The translations under genes were made by a program, and so were the position numbers. From NCBI GenBank assembly GCA_964035775.1, contig OZ038313.1, positions 2,666,001 through 2,730,000 of the forward strand: a stretch of 64,000 nucleotides of DNA. The letters are read 5' to 3'. Below are positions 1 to 15,000 of the stretch, one piece after another (the stretch's first letter is position 1; every line of letters starts with the position of its first letter). The stretch is from Osedax frankpressi (lineage: Eukaryota; Annelida; Polychaeta; Sabellida; Siboglinidae). Under the pieces are notes generated by a model. The model had not been told where the DNA came from. It saw only the letters and a list, made by a program, of their open reading frames with translations, and did not search any database.

Positions 1-3000
1 AGTCTAATGTAATGGTATAGATACTGCAGTATGAAGTTAGATTATACACTATAGATATAGAGGAGCTAGTCTAATGTAATGGTATAGATACTGTAGTATG
101 AAGTTAGATTATACACTATAGATATAGAGGAGCTAGTCTAATGTAATGGTATAAATACTGTAGTATGAAGTTAGATTATACACTATAGATATAGAGTAGC
201 TAGTCTAATTTAATGGTATAGATACGTAGTATGAAGTTAGATTATACTCTATAGATATAGAGGAGCTAGTCTAATGTAATGGTATAGATACTGTAGTATG
301 AAGTTAGATTATACTCTATAGATATAGAGGAGCTAGTCTAATGTAATGGTATATATACTGTAGTATGAAGTTAGATTATACTCTATAGATATAGAGGAGC
401 TAGTCTAATGTAATGGTATAGATACTGTAGTATGAAGTTAGATTATACCCTATAGATATAGAGGAGCTAGTCTAATGTAATGGTATATATACTGTAGTAT
501 GAAGTTAGATTATACACTATAGATATAGAGGAGCTAGTCTAATGTAATGGTATAGATACTGTATTATGAAGTTAGATTATACATTATAGATATAGAGGAG
601 CTAGTCTAATGTAATGGTATAGATACTGTAGTATGAAGTTAGATTATACACTATAGATATAGAGGAGCTAGTCTAATGGTATAAATACTGCAGTATGAAG
701 TTAGATTATACACTATAGATATAGAGGAGCTAGTCTAATGTAATGGTATAGATACTGTAGTATGAAGTTAGATTATACACTATAGATATAGAGGAACTAG
801 TCTAATGGTATAGATACTGCAGTATGAAGTTAGATTATACACTATAGATATAGAGGAACTAATCTAATGTAATAGTATAGATACTGTAGTATGAAGTTAG
901 ATTATACACTATAGATATAGAGGAGCTAGTCTAATGTAATGGTATAGATATTGCAGTATGAAGTTAGATTATACACTATAGATATAGAGGAGCTAGTCTA
1001 ATTGTATAGATACTACAGTATGAAGTTAGATTATACACTATAGATATAGAGGAGCTAGTCTAATGTAATGGTATAGATATTGCAGTATGAAGTTAGATTA
1101 TACACTATAGATATAGAGGAGCTAGTCTAATTGTATAGATACTACAGTATGAAGTTAGATTATACACTATAGATATAGAGGAGCTAGTCTAATGTAATGG
1201 TATAGATATTGCAGTATGAAGTTAGATTATACACTATAGATATAGAGGAGCTAGTCTAATGGTATAGATACTGTAGTATGAAGTTAGATTATACACTATA
1301 GATATAGAGGAGCTAGTCTAATGTAATGGTATAGATATTGCAGTATGAAGTTAGATTATACACTATAGATATAGAGGAGCTAGTCTAATGTAATGGTATA
1401 GATACTACAGTAAGAAGTTAGATTATACACTATAGATATAGAGGAGCTAGTCTAATGTAATGGTATAGATATTGCAGTATGAAGTTAGATTATACACTAT
1501 AGATATAGAGGAGCTAGTCTAATTGTATAGATACTACAGTATGAAGTTAGATTATACACTATAGATATAGAGGAGCTAGTATAATGTAATGGTATAGATA
1601 TTGCAGTATGAAGTTAGATTATACACTATAGATATAGAGGAGCTAGTCTAATTGTATAGATACTACAGTATGAAGTTAGATTATACACTATATATATAGA
1701 GGAGCTAGTCTAATGTAATGGTATAGATATTGCAGTATGAAGTTAGATTATACACTATAGATATAGAGGAGCTAGTCTAATTGTATAGATACTACAGTAT
1801 GAATTTAGATTATACACTATAGATATAGAGGAGCTAGTCTAATGGTATAGATAATGTAGTATGAAGTTAGATTATACACTATAGATATAGAGGAGCTAGT
1901 CTAATGTAATGGTATAGATATTGCAGTATGAAGTTAGATTATACACTATAGATATAGAGGAGCTAGTCTAATTGTATAGATACTACAGTATGAAGTTAGA
2001 TTATACACTATAGATATAGAGGAGCTAGTCTAATGGTATAGATACTGTAGTATGAAGTTAGATTATATACTATAGATATAGAGGAGCTAGTCTAATGTAA
2101 TGGTATAGATACTGCAGTATGAAGTTAGATTATACACTATAGATATAGAGGACAAGTCTAATGTAATGGTATAGATACTGCAGTATGAAGTTAGATTATA
2201 CACTATAGATATAGAGGAGCTAGTCTAATGTAATGGTATAGATACTGTAGTATGAAGTTAGATTATACACTATAGATATAGAGGAGCTAGTCTAATGTAA
2301 TGGTATAAATACTGTAGTATGAAGTTAGATTATACACTATAGATATAGAGTAGCTAGTCTAATTTAATGGTATAGATACGTAGTATGAAGTTAGATTATA
2401 CTCTATAGATATAGAGGAGCTAGTCTAATGTAATGGTATAGATACTGTAGTATGAAGTTAGATTATACTCTATAGATATAGAGGAGCTAGTCTAATGTAA
2501 TGGTATATATACTGTAGTATGAAGTTAGATTATACTCTATAGATATAGAGGAGCTAGTCTAATGTAATGGTATAGATACTGTAGTATGAAGTTAGATTAT
2601 ACCCTATAGATATAGAGGAGCTAGTCTAATGTAATGGTATAGATACTGTAGTATGAAGTTAGATTATACACTATAGATATAGAGGAGCTAGTCTAATGTA
2701 ATGGTATAGATACTGTATTATGAAGTTAGATTATACATTATAGATATAGAGGAGCTAGTCTAATGTAATGGTATAGATACTGTAGTATGAAGTTAGATTA
2801 TACACTATAGATATAGAGGAGCTAGTCTAATGGTATAGATACTGCAGTATGAAGTTAGATTATACACTATAGATATAGAGGAGCTAGTCTAATGTAATGG
2901 TATAGATACTGTAGTATGAAGTTAGATTATACACTATAGATATAGAGGAACTAGTCTAATGGTATAGATACTGCAGTATGAAGTTAGATTATACACTATA

Positions 3001-6000
3001 AATATAGAGGACAAGTCTAATGTAATGGTATAGATACTGTAGTATGAAGTTAGATTATACACTATAGATATAAAGGAGCTAGTCTAATGGTATAGATACT
3101 GTAGTATGAAGTTAGATTATACACTATAGATATAGAGGACAAGTCTAATGTAATGGTATAGATACTGTAGTATGAAGTTAGATTATACACTATAGATATA
3201 GAGGAGCTAGTCTAATGTAATGGTATAGATACTGTAGTATGAAGTTAGATTATACACTATAGATATAGAGGAGCTAGTCTAATGTAATGGTATAGATACT
3301 GTAGTATGAAGTTAGATTATACACTATAGATATAGAGGACAAGTCTAATGTAATGGTATAGATACTGTAGTATGAAGTTAGATTATACACTATAGATATA
3401 GAGGAGCTAGTCTAATGTAATGGTATATATACTGTAGTATGAAGTTAGATTATACACTATAGATATAGAGGAGCTAGTCTAATGTAATGGTATAGACACT
3501 GCATTATGAAGTTAGATTATACACTATAGATATAGAGGAGCTAGTCTAATGTAATGGTATAGATACTGTAGTATGAAGTTAGATTATACACTATAGATAT
3601 AGAGGACAAGTCTAATGTAATGGTATAGATGCTGCAGTATGAAGTTAGATTATACACTATAGATATAGAGGAGCTAGTCTAATGTAATGCTATAGATACT
3701 GCAGTATGAAGTTAGATTATACACTATAGATATAAAGGAGCTAGTATAATGTAATGGTATAGATACTACAGTATGAAGTTAGATTATACACATTAGATAT
3801 AAAGTAGCTAGTCTAATGTAATGATATAGATACTGCAGTATGAAGTTAGATTATACACTATAGATATAGAGTAGCTAGTCTAATGTAATGATATAGATAC
3901 TGCAGTATGAAGTTAGATTATACACTATAGATATAAAGGAGCTAGTCTAATGTAATGGTATAGATACTACAGTATGAAGTTAGATTATACACTATAGATA
4001 TAGAGGACAAGTCTAATGTAATGGTATAGATACTGCAGTATAAAGTTAGATTATACACTATAGATATAGAGGAGCTAGTCTAATGTAATGGTATAGATAC
4101 TGCAGTATAAAGTTAGATTATACACTATAGATATAGAGGAGCTAGTCTAATGTAATGGTATAGATACTGTAGTATGAAGTTAGATTATACACTATAGATA
4201 TAGAGGAGCTAGTCTAATGTAATGGTATAGATACTGTAGTATGAAGTTAGATTATACACTATAGATATAGAGGAGCTAGTCTAATGTAATGGTATAGATA
4301 CTGTAGTATGAAGTTAGATTATACACTATAGATATAGAGGACAAGTCTAATGTAATGGTATAGATACTGTAGTATGAAGTTAGATTATACACTATAGATA
4401 TAGAGGAGCTAGTCTAATGTAATGGTATATATACTGTAGTATGAAGTTAGATTATACACTATAGATATAGAGGAGCTAGTCTAATGTAATGGTATAGATA
4501 CTGTAGTATGAAGTTAGATTATACACTATAGATATAGAGGACAAGTCTAATGTAATGGTATAGATGCTGCAGTATGAAGTTAGATTATACACTATAGATA
4601 TAGAGGAGCTAGTCTAATGTAATGCTATAGATACTGCAGTATGAAGTTAGATTATACACTATAGATATAAAGGAGCTAGTATAATGTAATGGTATAGATA
4701 CTACAGTATGAAGTTAGATTATACACTATAGATATAGAGGAGCTAGTCTAATGTAATGGTATATATACTGTAGTATGAAGTTAGATTATACACTATAGAT
4801 ATAGAGGAGCTAGTCTAATGGTATAGATACTGTAGTATGAAGTTAGATTATACACTATAGATATAGAGGAGCTAGTCTAATGGTATAGATACTGTAGTAT
4901 GAAGTTAGATTATACACTATAGATATAGAGGAGCTAGTCTAATGTAATGGTATATATACTGCAGTATGAAGTTAGATTATACACTATAGATATAGAGGAG
5001 CTAGTCTAATGTAATGGTATAGATACTGTAGTATGAAGTTAGATTATACACTATAGATATAGAGGAGCTAGTCTAATGGTATATATACTGTAGTATGAAG
5101 TTAGATTATACACTATAGATATAGAGGAACTAGTCTAATGTAATGGTATAGATACTGTAGTATGAAGTTAGATTATACACTATAGATATAGAGGAGCTAG
5201 TCTAATGTAATGGTATAGATACTGCAGTATAAAGTTAGATTATACACTATAGATATAGAGGAGCTAGTCTAATGTAATGGTATAGATACTGTAGTATGAA
5301 GTTAGATTATACACTATAGATATAGAGGAGCTAGTCTAATGGTATAGATACTGTAGTATGAAGTTAGATTATACAATATAGATATAGAGGAGCTAGTCTA
5401 ATGTAATGGTATAGATACTGTAGCATGAAGTTAGATTATACACTATATATATAGAGGAGATAGTCTAATGGTATATATACTGCAGTATGAAGTTAGATTA
5501 TACACTATAGATATAGAGGAGCTAGTCTAATGTAATGCTATAGATACTGTAGTATGAAGTTAGATTATACACTATAGATATAGAGGAGCTAGTCTAATGT
5601 AATGGTATAGATACTGTAGTATGAAGTTAGATTATACACTATAGATATAGAGGAGCTAGTCTAATGTAATGGTATAGATACTGCAGTATAAAGTTAGATT
5701 ATACACTATAGATATAGAGGAGCTAGTCTAATGTAATGGTATAGATACTGTAGTATGAAGTTAGATTATACACTATAGATATAGAGGAGCTAGTCTAATG
5801 GTATAGATACTGTAGTATGAAGTTAGATTATACAATATAGATATAGAGGACAAGTCTAATGTAATGGTATAGATACTGAAGTATGAAGTTAGATTATACA
5901 CTACAGATATAGAGGAGCTAGTCTAATGGTATAGATACTGCGGTATGAAGTTAGATTATACACTATAGATATAGAGGAGCTAGTCTAATGGTATAGATAC

Positions 6001-9000
6001 TGCGGTATGAAGTTAGATTATACACTATAGATATAGAGGAGCTAGTCTAATGGTATAGATACTGAAGTATGAAGTTAGATTATACACTATATATATAGAG
6101 GAGCTAGTCTAATGGTATAGATACTGCTGTATGAAGTTAGATTATACACTATAGATATAGAGGAGCTAGTCTAATAGTATAGATACTGCAGTATGAAGTT
6201 AGATTATACACTATAGATATAGAGGACAAGTCTAATGTAATGGTATAGATACTGTAGTATGAAGTTAGATTATACACTATAGATATATAGGAGCTAGTCT
6301 AATGTAATGGTATAGATACTGTAGTATGAAGTTAGATTATACACTATAGATATAGAGGAGCTAGGCTAATGTAATGGTATAGATACTGCATTATGAAGTT
6401 AGATTATACACTATAGATATAGTAGAGCTAGTCTAATGTAATGGTATAGATACTGTAGTATGAAGTTAGATTATACACTATAGATATAGAGGAGCTAGTC
6501 TAATGGTATAGATACTGCGGTATGAAGTTAGATTATACACTATATATATAGAGGACAAGTCTAATGGTATAGATACTGTAGTATGAAGTTAGATTATACA
6601 CTATATATAGTTATCTATAGATATAGAGGATTATATCTATAGATATAGAGTAACTAGTCTAATGTAATGGTATAGATACTGTAGTATGAAGTTAGATTAT
6701 ACACTATAGATATAGAGGAGCTAGTCTAATGTAATGGTATAGATACAGTAGTATGAAGTTAGATTATACACTATAGATATAGAGGACAAGTCTAATGTAA
6801 TGGTATAGATACTGTAGTATGAAGTTAGATTATACATTATAGATATAGAGGAGCTAGTCTTATGTAATGGTATAGATACAGTAGTATGAAGTTAGATTAT
6901 ACACTATAGATATAGAGGACAAGTCTAATGTAATGGTATAGATACTGCAATATGAAGTTAGATTATACACTATAGATATAGAGGAGCTAGTCTAATGTAA
7001 TGGTATAGATACTGTAGTATGAAGTTAGATTATACACTATAGATATAGAGGAGCTAGTCTAATGGTATAGATACTGCAGTATGAAGTTAGATTATACACT
7101 ATAGATATAGAGGAGCTAGTCTAATGGTATAGATACTGCAGTATGAAGTTAGATTATACACTATAGATATAGAGGAGCTAGTCTAATGTAATGGTATAGA
7201 TACTGTAGTATGAAGTTAGATTATACACTATAGATATAGAGGAGCTAGTCTAATGTAATGGTATAGATACTGTAGATGAAGTTAGATTATACACTATATA
7301 TATAGAGGAGCTAGTCTAATGTAATGGTATAGATACTACAGTATGAAGTTAGATTATACACTATAGATATAGAGGAACTAATCTAATGTAATAGTATAGA
7401 TACTGTAGTATGAAGTTAGATTATACACTATAGATATAGAGGAGCTAGTCTAATGTAATGGTATAGATATTGCAGTATGAAGTTAGATTATACACTATAG
7501 ATATAGAGGAGCTAGTCTAATTTTATAGATACTACAGTATGAAGTTAGATTATACACTATAGATATAGAGGAGCTAGTCTAATGGTATAGATACTGTAGT
7601 ATGAAGTTAGATTATACACTATAGATATAGAGGAGCTAGTCTAATGTAATGGTATAGATATTGCAGTATGAAGTTAGATTATACACTATAGATATAGAGG
7701 AACTAATCTAATGTAATAGTATAGATACTGTAGTATGAAGTTAGATTATACACTATAGATATAGAGGAGCTAGTCTAATGTAATGGTATAGATATTGCAG
7801 TATGAAGTTAGATTATACACTATAGATATAGAGGAGCTAGTCTAATTGTATAGATACTACAGTATGAAGTTAGATTATACACTATAGATATAGAGGAGCT
7901 AGTCTAATGTAATGGTATAGATATTGCAGTATGAAGTTAGATTATACACTATAGATATAGAGGAGCTAGTCTAATGGTATAGATACTGTAGTATGAAGTT
8001 AGATTATACACTATAGATATAGAGGAGCTAGTCTAATGTAATGGTATAGATATTGCAGTATGAAGTTAGATTATACACTATAGATATAGAGGAGCTAGTC
8101 TAATGTAATGGTATAGATACTACAGTAAGAAGTTAGATTATACACTATAGATATAGAGGAGCTAGTCTAATGTAATGGTATAGATATTGCAGTATGAAGT
8201 TAGATTATACACTATAGATATAGAGGAGCTAGTCTAATGGTATAGATACTGCGGTATGAAGTTAGATTATACACTATAGATATAGAGGAGCTAGTCTAAT
8301 GGTATAGATACTGCGGTATGAAGTTAGATTATACACTATAGATATAGAGGAGCTAGTCTAATGGTATAGATACTGAAGTATGAAGTTAGATTATACACTA
8401 TATATATAGAGGAGCTAGTCTAATGGTATAGATACTGCGGTATGAAGTTAGATTATACACTATAGATATAGAGGAGCTAGTCTAATAGTATAGATACTGC
8501 AGTATGAAGTTAGATTATACACTATAGATATAGAGGACAAGTCTAATGTAATGGTATAGATACTGTAGTATGAAGTTAGATTATACACTATAGATATATA
8601 GGAGCTAGTCTAATGTAATGGTATAGATACTGTAGTATGAAGTTAGATTATACACTATAGATATAGAGGAGCTAGGCTAATGTAATGGTATAGATACTGC
8701 ATTATGAAGTTAGATTATACACTATAGATATAGTAGAGCTAGTCTAATGTAATGGTATAGATACTGTAGTATGAAGTTAGATTATACACTATAGATATAG
8801 AGGAGCTAGTCTAATGGTATAGATACTGCGGTATGAAGTTAGATTATACACTATATATATAGAGGACAAGTCTAATGGTATAGATACTGTAGTATGAAGT
8901 TAGATTATACACTATATATAGTGATCTATAGATATAGAGGATTATATCTATAGATATAGAGTAGCTAGTCTAATGTAATGGTATAGATACTGTAGTATGA

Positions 9001-12000
9001 AGTTAGATTATACACTATAGATATAGAGGAGCTAGTCTAATGTAATGGTATAGATACAGTAGTATGAAGTTAGATTATACACTATAGATATAGAGGACAA
9101 GTCTAATGTAATGGTATAGATACTGTAGTATGAAGTTAGATTATACATTATAGATATAGAGGAGCTAGTCTTATGTAATGGTATAGATACAGTAGTATGA
9201 AGTTAGATTATACACTATAGATATAGAGGACAAGTCTAATGTAATGGTATAGATACTGCAGTATGAAGTTAGATTATACACTATAGATATAGAGGAGCTA
9301 GTCTAATGTAATGGTATAGATACTGTAGTATGAAGTTAGATTATACACTATAGATATAGAGGAGCTAGTCTAATGGTATAGATACTGCAGTATGAAGTTA
9401 GATTATACACTATAGATATAGAGGAGCTAGTCTAATGGTATAGATACTGCAGTATGAAGTTAGATTATACACTATAGATATAGAGGAGCTAGTCTAATGT
9501 AATGGTATAGATACTGTAGTATGAAGTTAGATTATACACTATAGATATAGAGGATCTAGTCTAATGTAATGGTATAGATACTGTAGATGAAGTTAGATTA
9601 TACACTATATATATAGAGGAGCTAGTCTAATGTAATGGTATAGATACTACAGTATGAAGTTAGATTATACACTATAGATATAGAGGATAAGTCTAATGTA
9701 ATGATATAGATACTGCAGTATGAAGTTAGATTATACACAATAGATATAGAGTAGCTAGTCTAATGTAATGGTATAGATACTGTAGTATGAAGTTAGATTA
9801 TACACTATAGATATAGAGGAACTAGTCTAATGTAATGGTATATATACAGTAGTATGAAGTTAGATTATACACTATAGCTATAGAGGAGCTAGTCTAATGT
9901 AATGGTATAGATACTGCAGTATGAAGTTAGATTATACACTATAGATATAGAGGAGCTAGTCTAATGTAATGGTATAGATATTGCAGTATGAAGTTAGATT
10001 ATACACTATAGATATAGAGGATAAGTCTAATGTAATGATATAGATACTGCAGTATGAAGTTAGATTATACACTATAGATATAGAGGAGCTAGTCTAATTT
10101 AATGGTATAGATAATGCAGTATGAAGTTAGATTATACACTATAGATATAGAGGAGCTAGTCTAATGTAATGGTATAGATACTGCAGTATGAAGTTAGATT
10201 ATACACTATAGATATAGAGGAGCTAGTCTAATGTAATGGTATAGATACTACAGTATGAAGTTAGATTATACACTATAGATATAGAGGACAAGTCTAATGT
10301 AATGATATAGATACTGCAGTATGAAGTTAGTTTATACACTATAGATATAGAGGAGCTAGTCTAATTTAATGGTATAGATACTGCAGTATGAAGTTAGATT
10401 ATACACTATATATATAGAGGAGCTAGTCTAATGTAATGGTATAGATACTGTAGTATGAAGTTAGATTATACACTATAGATATAGAGGAGCTAGTCTAATG
10501 TAATGGTATAGATACTGCAGTATGAAGTTAGATTATACACTATATATATAGAGGAGCTAGTCTAATGTAATGGTATAGATACTGCAGTATGAAGTTAGAT
10601 TATACACTATAGATATAGAGGACAAGTCTAATGTAATGGTATAGATATTGCAGTATGAAGTTAGATTATACACTATAGATATAGAGGAGCTAGTCTAATG
10701 GTATAGATACAGTAGTATGAAGTTAGATTATACACTATAGATATAGAGGAGCTAGTCTAATGTAATGGTATAGATACTGCAGTATGAAGTTAGATTATAC
10801 ACTATATATATAGAGGAGCTAGTCTAATGTAATGGTATAGATACTGCAGTATGAAGTTAGATTATACACTATAGATATAGAGGACAAGTCTAATGTAATG
10901 GTATAGATATTGCAGTATGAAGTTAGATTATACACTATATAGATAGAGGAGCTAGTCTAATGTAATGGTATAGATACAGTAGTATGAAGTTAGATTATAC
11001 ACTATAGATATAGAGGAGCTAGTCTAATGGTATAGATACTGTAGTATGAAGTTAGATTATACACTATAGATATAGAGGAGCTAGTCTAATGGTATAGATA
11101 CTGCAGTATGAAGTTAGATTATACACTATAGATATAGAGGAGCTAGTCTAATGTAATGGTATAGATACTGTAGTATGAAGTTAGATTATACACTATGGAT
11201 ATAGTAGAGCTATTCTAATGTAATGGTATAGATACTGCAGTATGAAGTTAGATTATACACTATAGATATAGAGGACAAGTCTAATGTAATGGTATAGATA
11301 CAGTAGTATGAAGTTAGATTATACACTATAGATATAGAGGAACTAGTCTAATGGTATAGATACTGTAGTATGAAGTTAGATTATACACTATAGATATAGA
11401 GGAACTAGTCTAATGTAATGGTATAGATACTGCAGTATGAAGTTAGATTATACACTATAGATATAGAGGAGCTAGTCTAATGTAATGGTATATATACTGT
11501 AGTATGAAGTTAGATTATACACTATAGATATAGAGGAGCTAGTCTAATGTAATGGTATAGATATTGCAGTATGAAGTTAGATTATACACTATAGATATAG
11601 AGGACAAGTCTAATGTAATGGTATAGATACTGTAGTATAAAGTTAGATTATACACTATAGATATAGAGTAGCTAGTTTAATGGTATAGATAATGTAGTAT
11701 GAAGTTAGATTATACACTATAGATATAGAGGAGCTAGTCTAATGATATAGATACTGCAGTATGAAGTTAGATTATACACTATAGATATAGAGGACAAGTC
11801 TAATGTAATGGTATAGATACTGCAGTATGAAGTTAGATTATACACTATAGATATAGAGGAGCTAGTCTAATGTAATGGTATAGATACTGTAGTATGAAGT
11901 TAGATTATACACTATAGATATAGAGGAGCTAGTCTAATGTAATGGTATAGATACTGCATTATAAAGTTAGATTATATACTATAGATATAGAGGAGCTAGT

Positions 12001-15000
12001 CTAATGGTATAGATACTGCAGTATGTAGTTAGATTATACACTATAGATATAGAGGAGCTAGTCTAATGTAATGGTATAGATACTGCAGTATAAAGTTAGA
12101 TTATACACTATAGATATAGAGGACAAGTCTAATGTAATGGTATAGATACTGCAGTATGAAGTTAGATTATACACTATAGATATAGAGGAGCTAGTCTAAT
12201 GTAATGGTATATATACTGTAGTATGAAGTTAGATTATACACTATAGATATAGAGGAGCTAGTCTAATGTAATGGTATAGATATTGCAGTATGAAGTTAGA
12301 TTATACACTATAGATATAGAGGAGCTAGTCTAATGTAATGGTATAGATACTGTAGTATGAAGTTAGATTATACACTATAGATATAGAGGAGCTAGTCTAA
12401 TGTAATGATATAGATACTGCAGTATGAAGTTAGTTTATACACTATAGATATAGAGGACAAGTCTAATTTAATGGTATAGATACTGCAGTATGAAGTTAGA
12501 TTATACACTATAGATATAGAGGAGCTAGTCTAATGTAATGGTATAGATACTGCAGTATGAAGTTAGATTATACACTATAGATATAGAGGACAAGTCTAAT
12601 GTAATGATATAGATACTGCAGTATGAAGTTAGTTTATACACGATAGATATAGAGGAGCTAGTCTAATGTAATGGTATAGATACTGCAGTATGAAGTTAGA
12701 TTATACACTATAGATATAGAGGAGCTAGTCTAATGTAATGGTATAGATACTGTAGTGTGAAGTTAGATTATACACTATAGATATAGAGGACAAGTCTAAT
12801 TTAATGGTATAGATACTGCAGTATGAAGTTAGATTATACACTATAGATATAGAGGAGCTAGTCTAATGTAATGGTATAGATACTGCAGTATGAAGTTAGA
12901 TTATACACTATAGATATAGAGGAGCTAGTCTAATGTAATGGTATAGATACTGCAGTATGAAGTTAGATTATACACTATAGATATAGAGGAGCTAGTCTAA
13001 TGTAATGGTATAGATACTACAGTATGAAGTTAGATTATACACTATAGATTTAGAGGACAAGTCTAATGTAATGATATAGATACTGCAGTATGAAGTTAGT
13101 TTATACACTATAGATATAGAGGAGCTAGTCTAATTTAATGGTATAGATACTGTAGTATGAAGTTAGATTATACACTATAGATATAGAGGAACTAGTCTAA
13201 TGTAATGGTATATATACAGTAGTATGAAGTTAGATTATACACTATAGCTATAGAGGAGCTAGTCTAATGTAATGGTATAGATACTGCAGTATGAAGTTAG
13301 ATTATACACTATAGATATAGAGGAGCTAGTCTAATGTAATGGTATAGATATTGCAGTATGAAGTTAGATTATACACTATAGATATAGAGGATAAGTCTAA
13401 TGTAATGATATAGATACTGCAGTATGAAGTTAGATTATACACTATAGATATAGAGGAGCTAGTCTAATTTAATGGTATAGATAATGCAGTATGAAGTTAG
13501 ATTATACACTATAGATATAGAGGAGCTAGTCTAATGTAATGGTATAGATACTGCAGTATGAAGTTAGATTATACACTATAGATATAGAGGAGCTAGTCTA
13601 ATGTAATGGTATAGATACTACAGTATGAAGTTAGATTATACACTATAGATATAGAGGACAAGTCTAATGTAATGATATAGATACTGCAGTATGAAGTTAG
13701 TTTATACACTATAGATATAGAGGAGCTAGTCTAATTTAATGGTATAGATACTGCAGTATGAAGTTAGATTATACACTATAGATATAGAGGAGCTAGTCTA
13801 ATGTAATGGTATAGATACTGCAGTATGAAGTTAGATTATACACTATATATATAGAGGAGCTAGTCTAATGTAATGGTATAGATACTGCAGTATGAAGTTA
13901 GATTATACACTATAGATATAGAGGACAAGTCTAATGTAATGGTATAGATATTGCAGTATGAAGTTAGATTATACACTATAGATATAGAGGAGCTAGTCTA
14001 ATGGTATAGATACTGTAGTATGAAGTTAGATTATATACTATAGATATAGAGGAGCTAGTCTAATGGTATAGATACTGCAGTATGAAGTTAGATTATACAC
14101 TATAGATATAGAGGAGCTAGTCTAATGTAATGGTATAGATACTGTAGTATGAAGTTAGATTATACACTATGGATATAGTAGAGCTATTCTAATGTAATGG
14201 TATAGATACTGCAGTATGAAGTTAGATTATACACTATAGATATAGAGGACAAGTCTAATGTAATGGTATAGATACAGTAGTATGAAGTTAGATTATACAC
14301 TATAGATATAGAGGAACTAGTCTAATGGTATAGATACTGTAGTATGAAGTTAGATTATACACTATAGATATAGAGGAACTAGTCTAATGTAATGGTATAG
14401 ATACTGCAGTATGAAGTTAGATTATACACTATAGATATAGAGGAGCTAGTCTAATGTAATGGTATATATACTGTAGTATGAAGTTAGATTATACACTATA
14501 GATATAGAGGAGCTAGTCTAATGTAATGGTATAGATATTGCAGTATGAAGTTAGATTATACACTATAGATATAGAGGACAAGTCTAATGTAATGGTATAG
14601 ATACTGTAGTATAAAGTTAGATTATACACTATAGATATAGAGTAGCTAGTTTAATGGTATAGATAATGTAGTATGAAGTTAGATTATACACTATAGATAT
14701 AGAGGAGCTAGTCTAATGATATAGATACTGCAGTATGAAGTTAGATTATACACTATAGATATAGAGGACAAGTCTAATGTAATGGTATAGATACTGCAGT
14801 ATGAAGTTAGATTATACACTATAGATATAGAGGAGCTAGTCTAATGTAATGGTATAGATACTGTAGTATGAAGTTAGATTATACACTATAGATATAGAGG
14901 AGCTAGTCTAATGTAATGGTATAGATACTGCATTATAAAGTTAGATTATATACTATAGATATAGAGGAGCTAGTCTAATGGTATAGATACTGCAGTATGT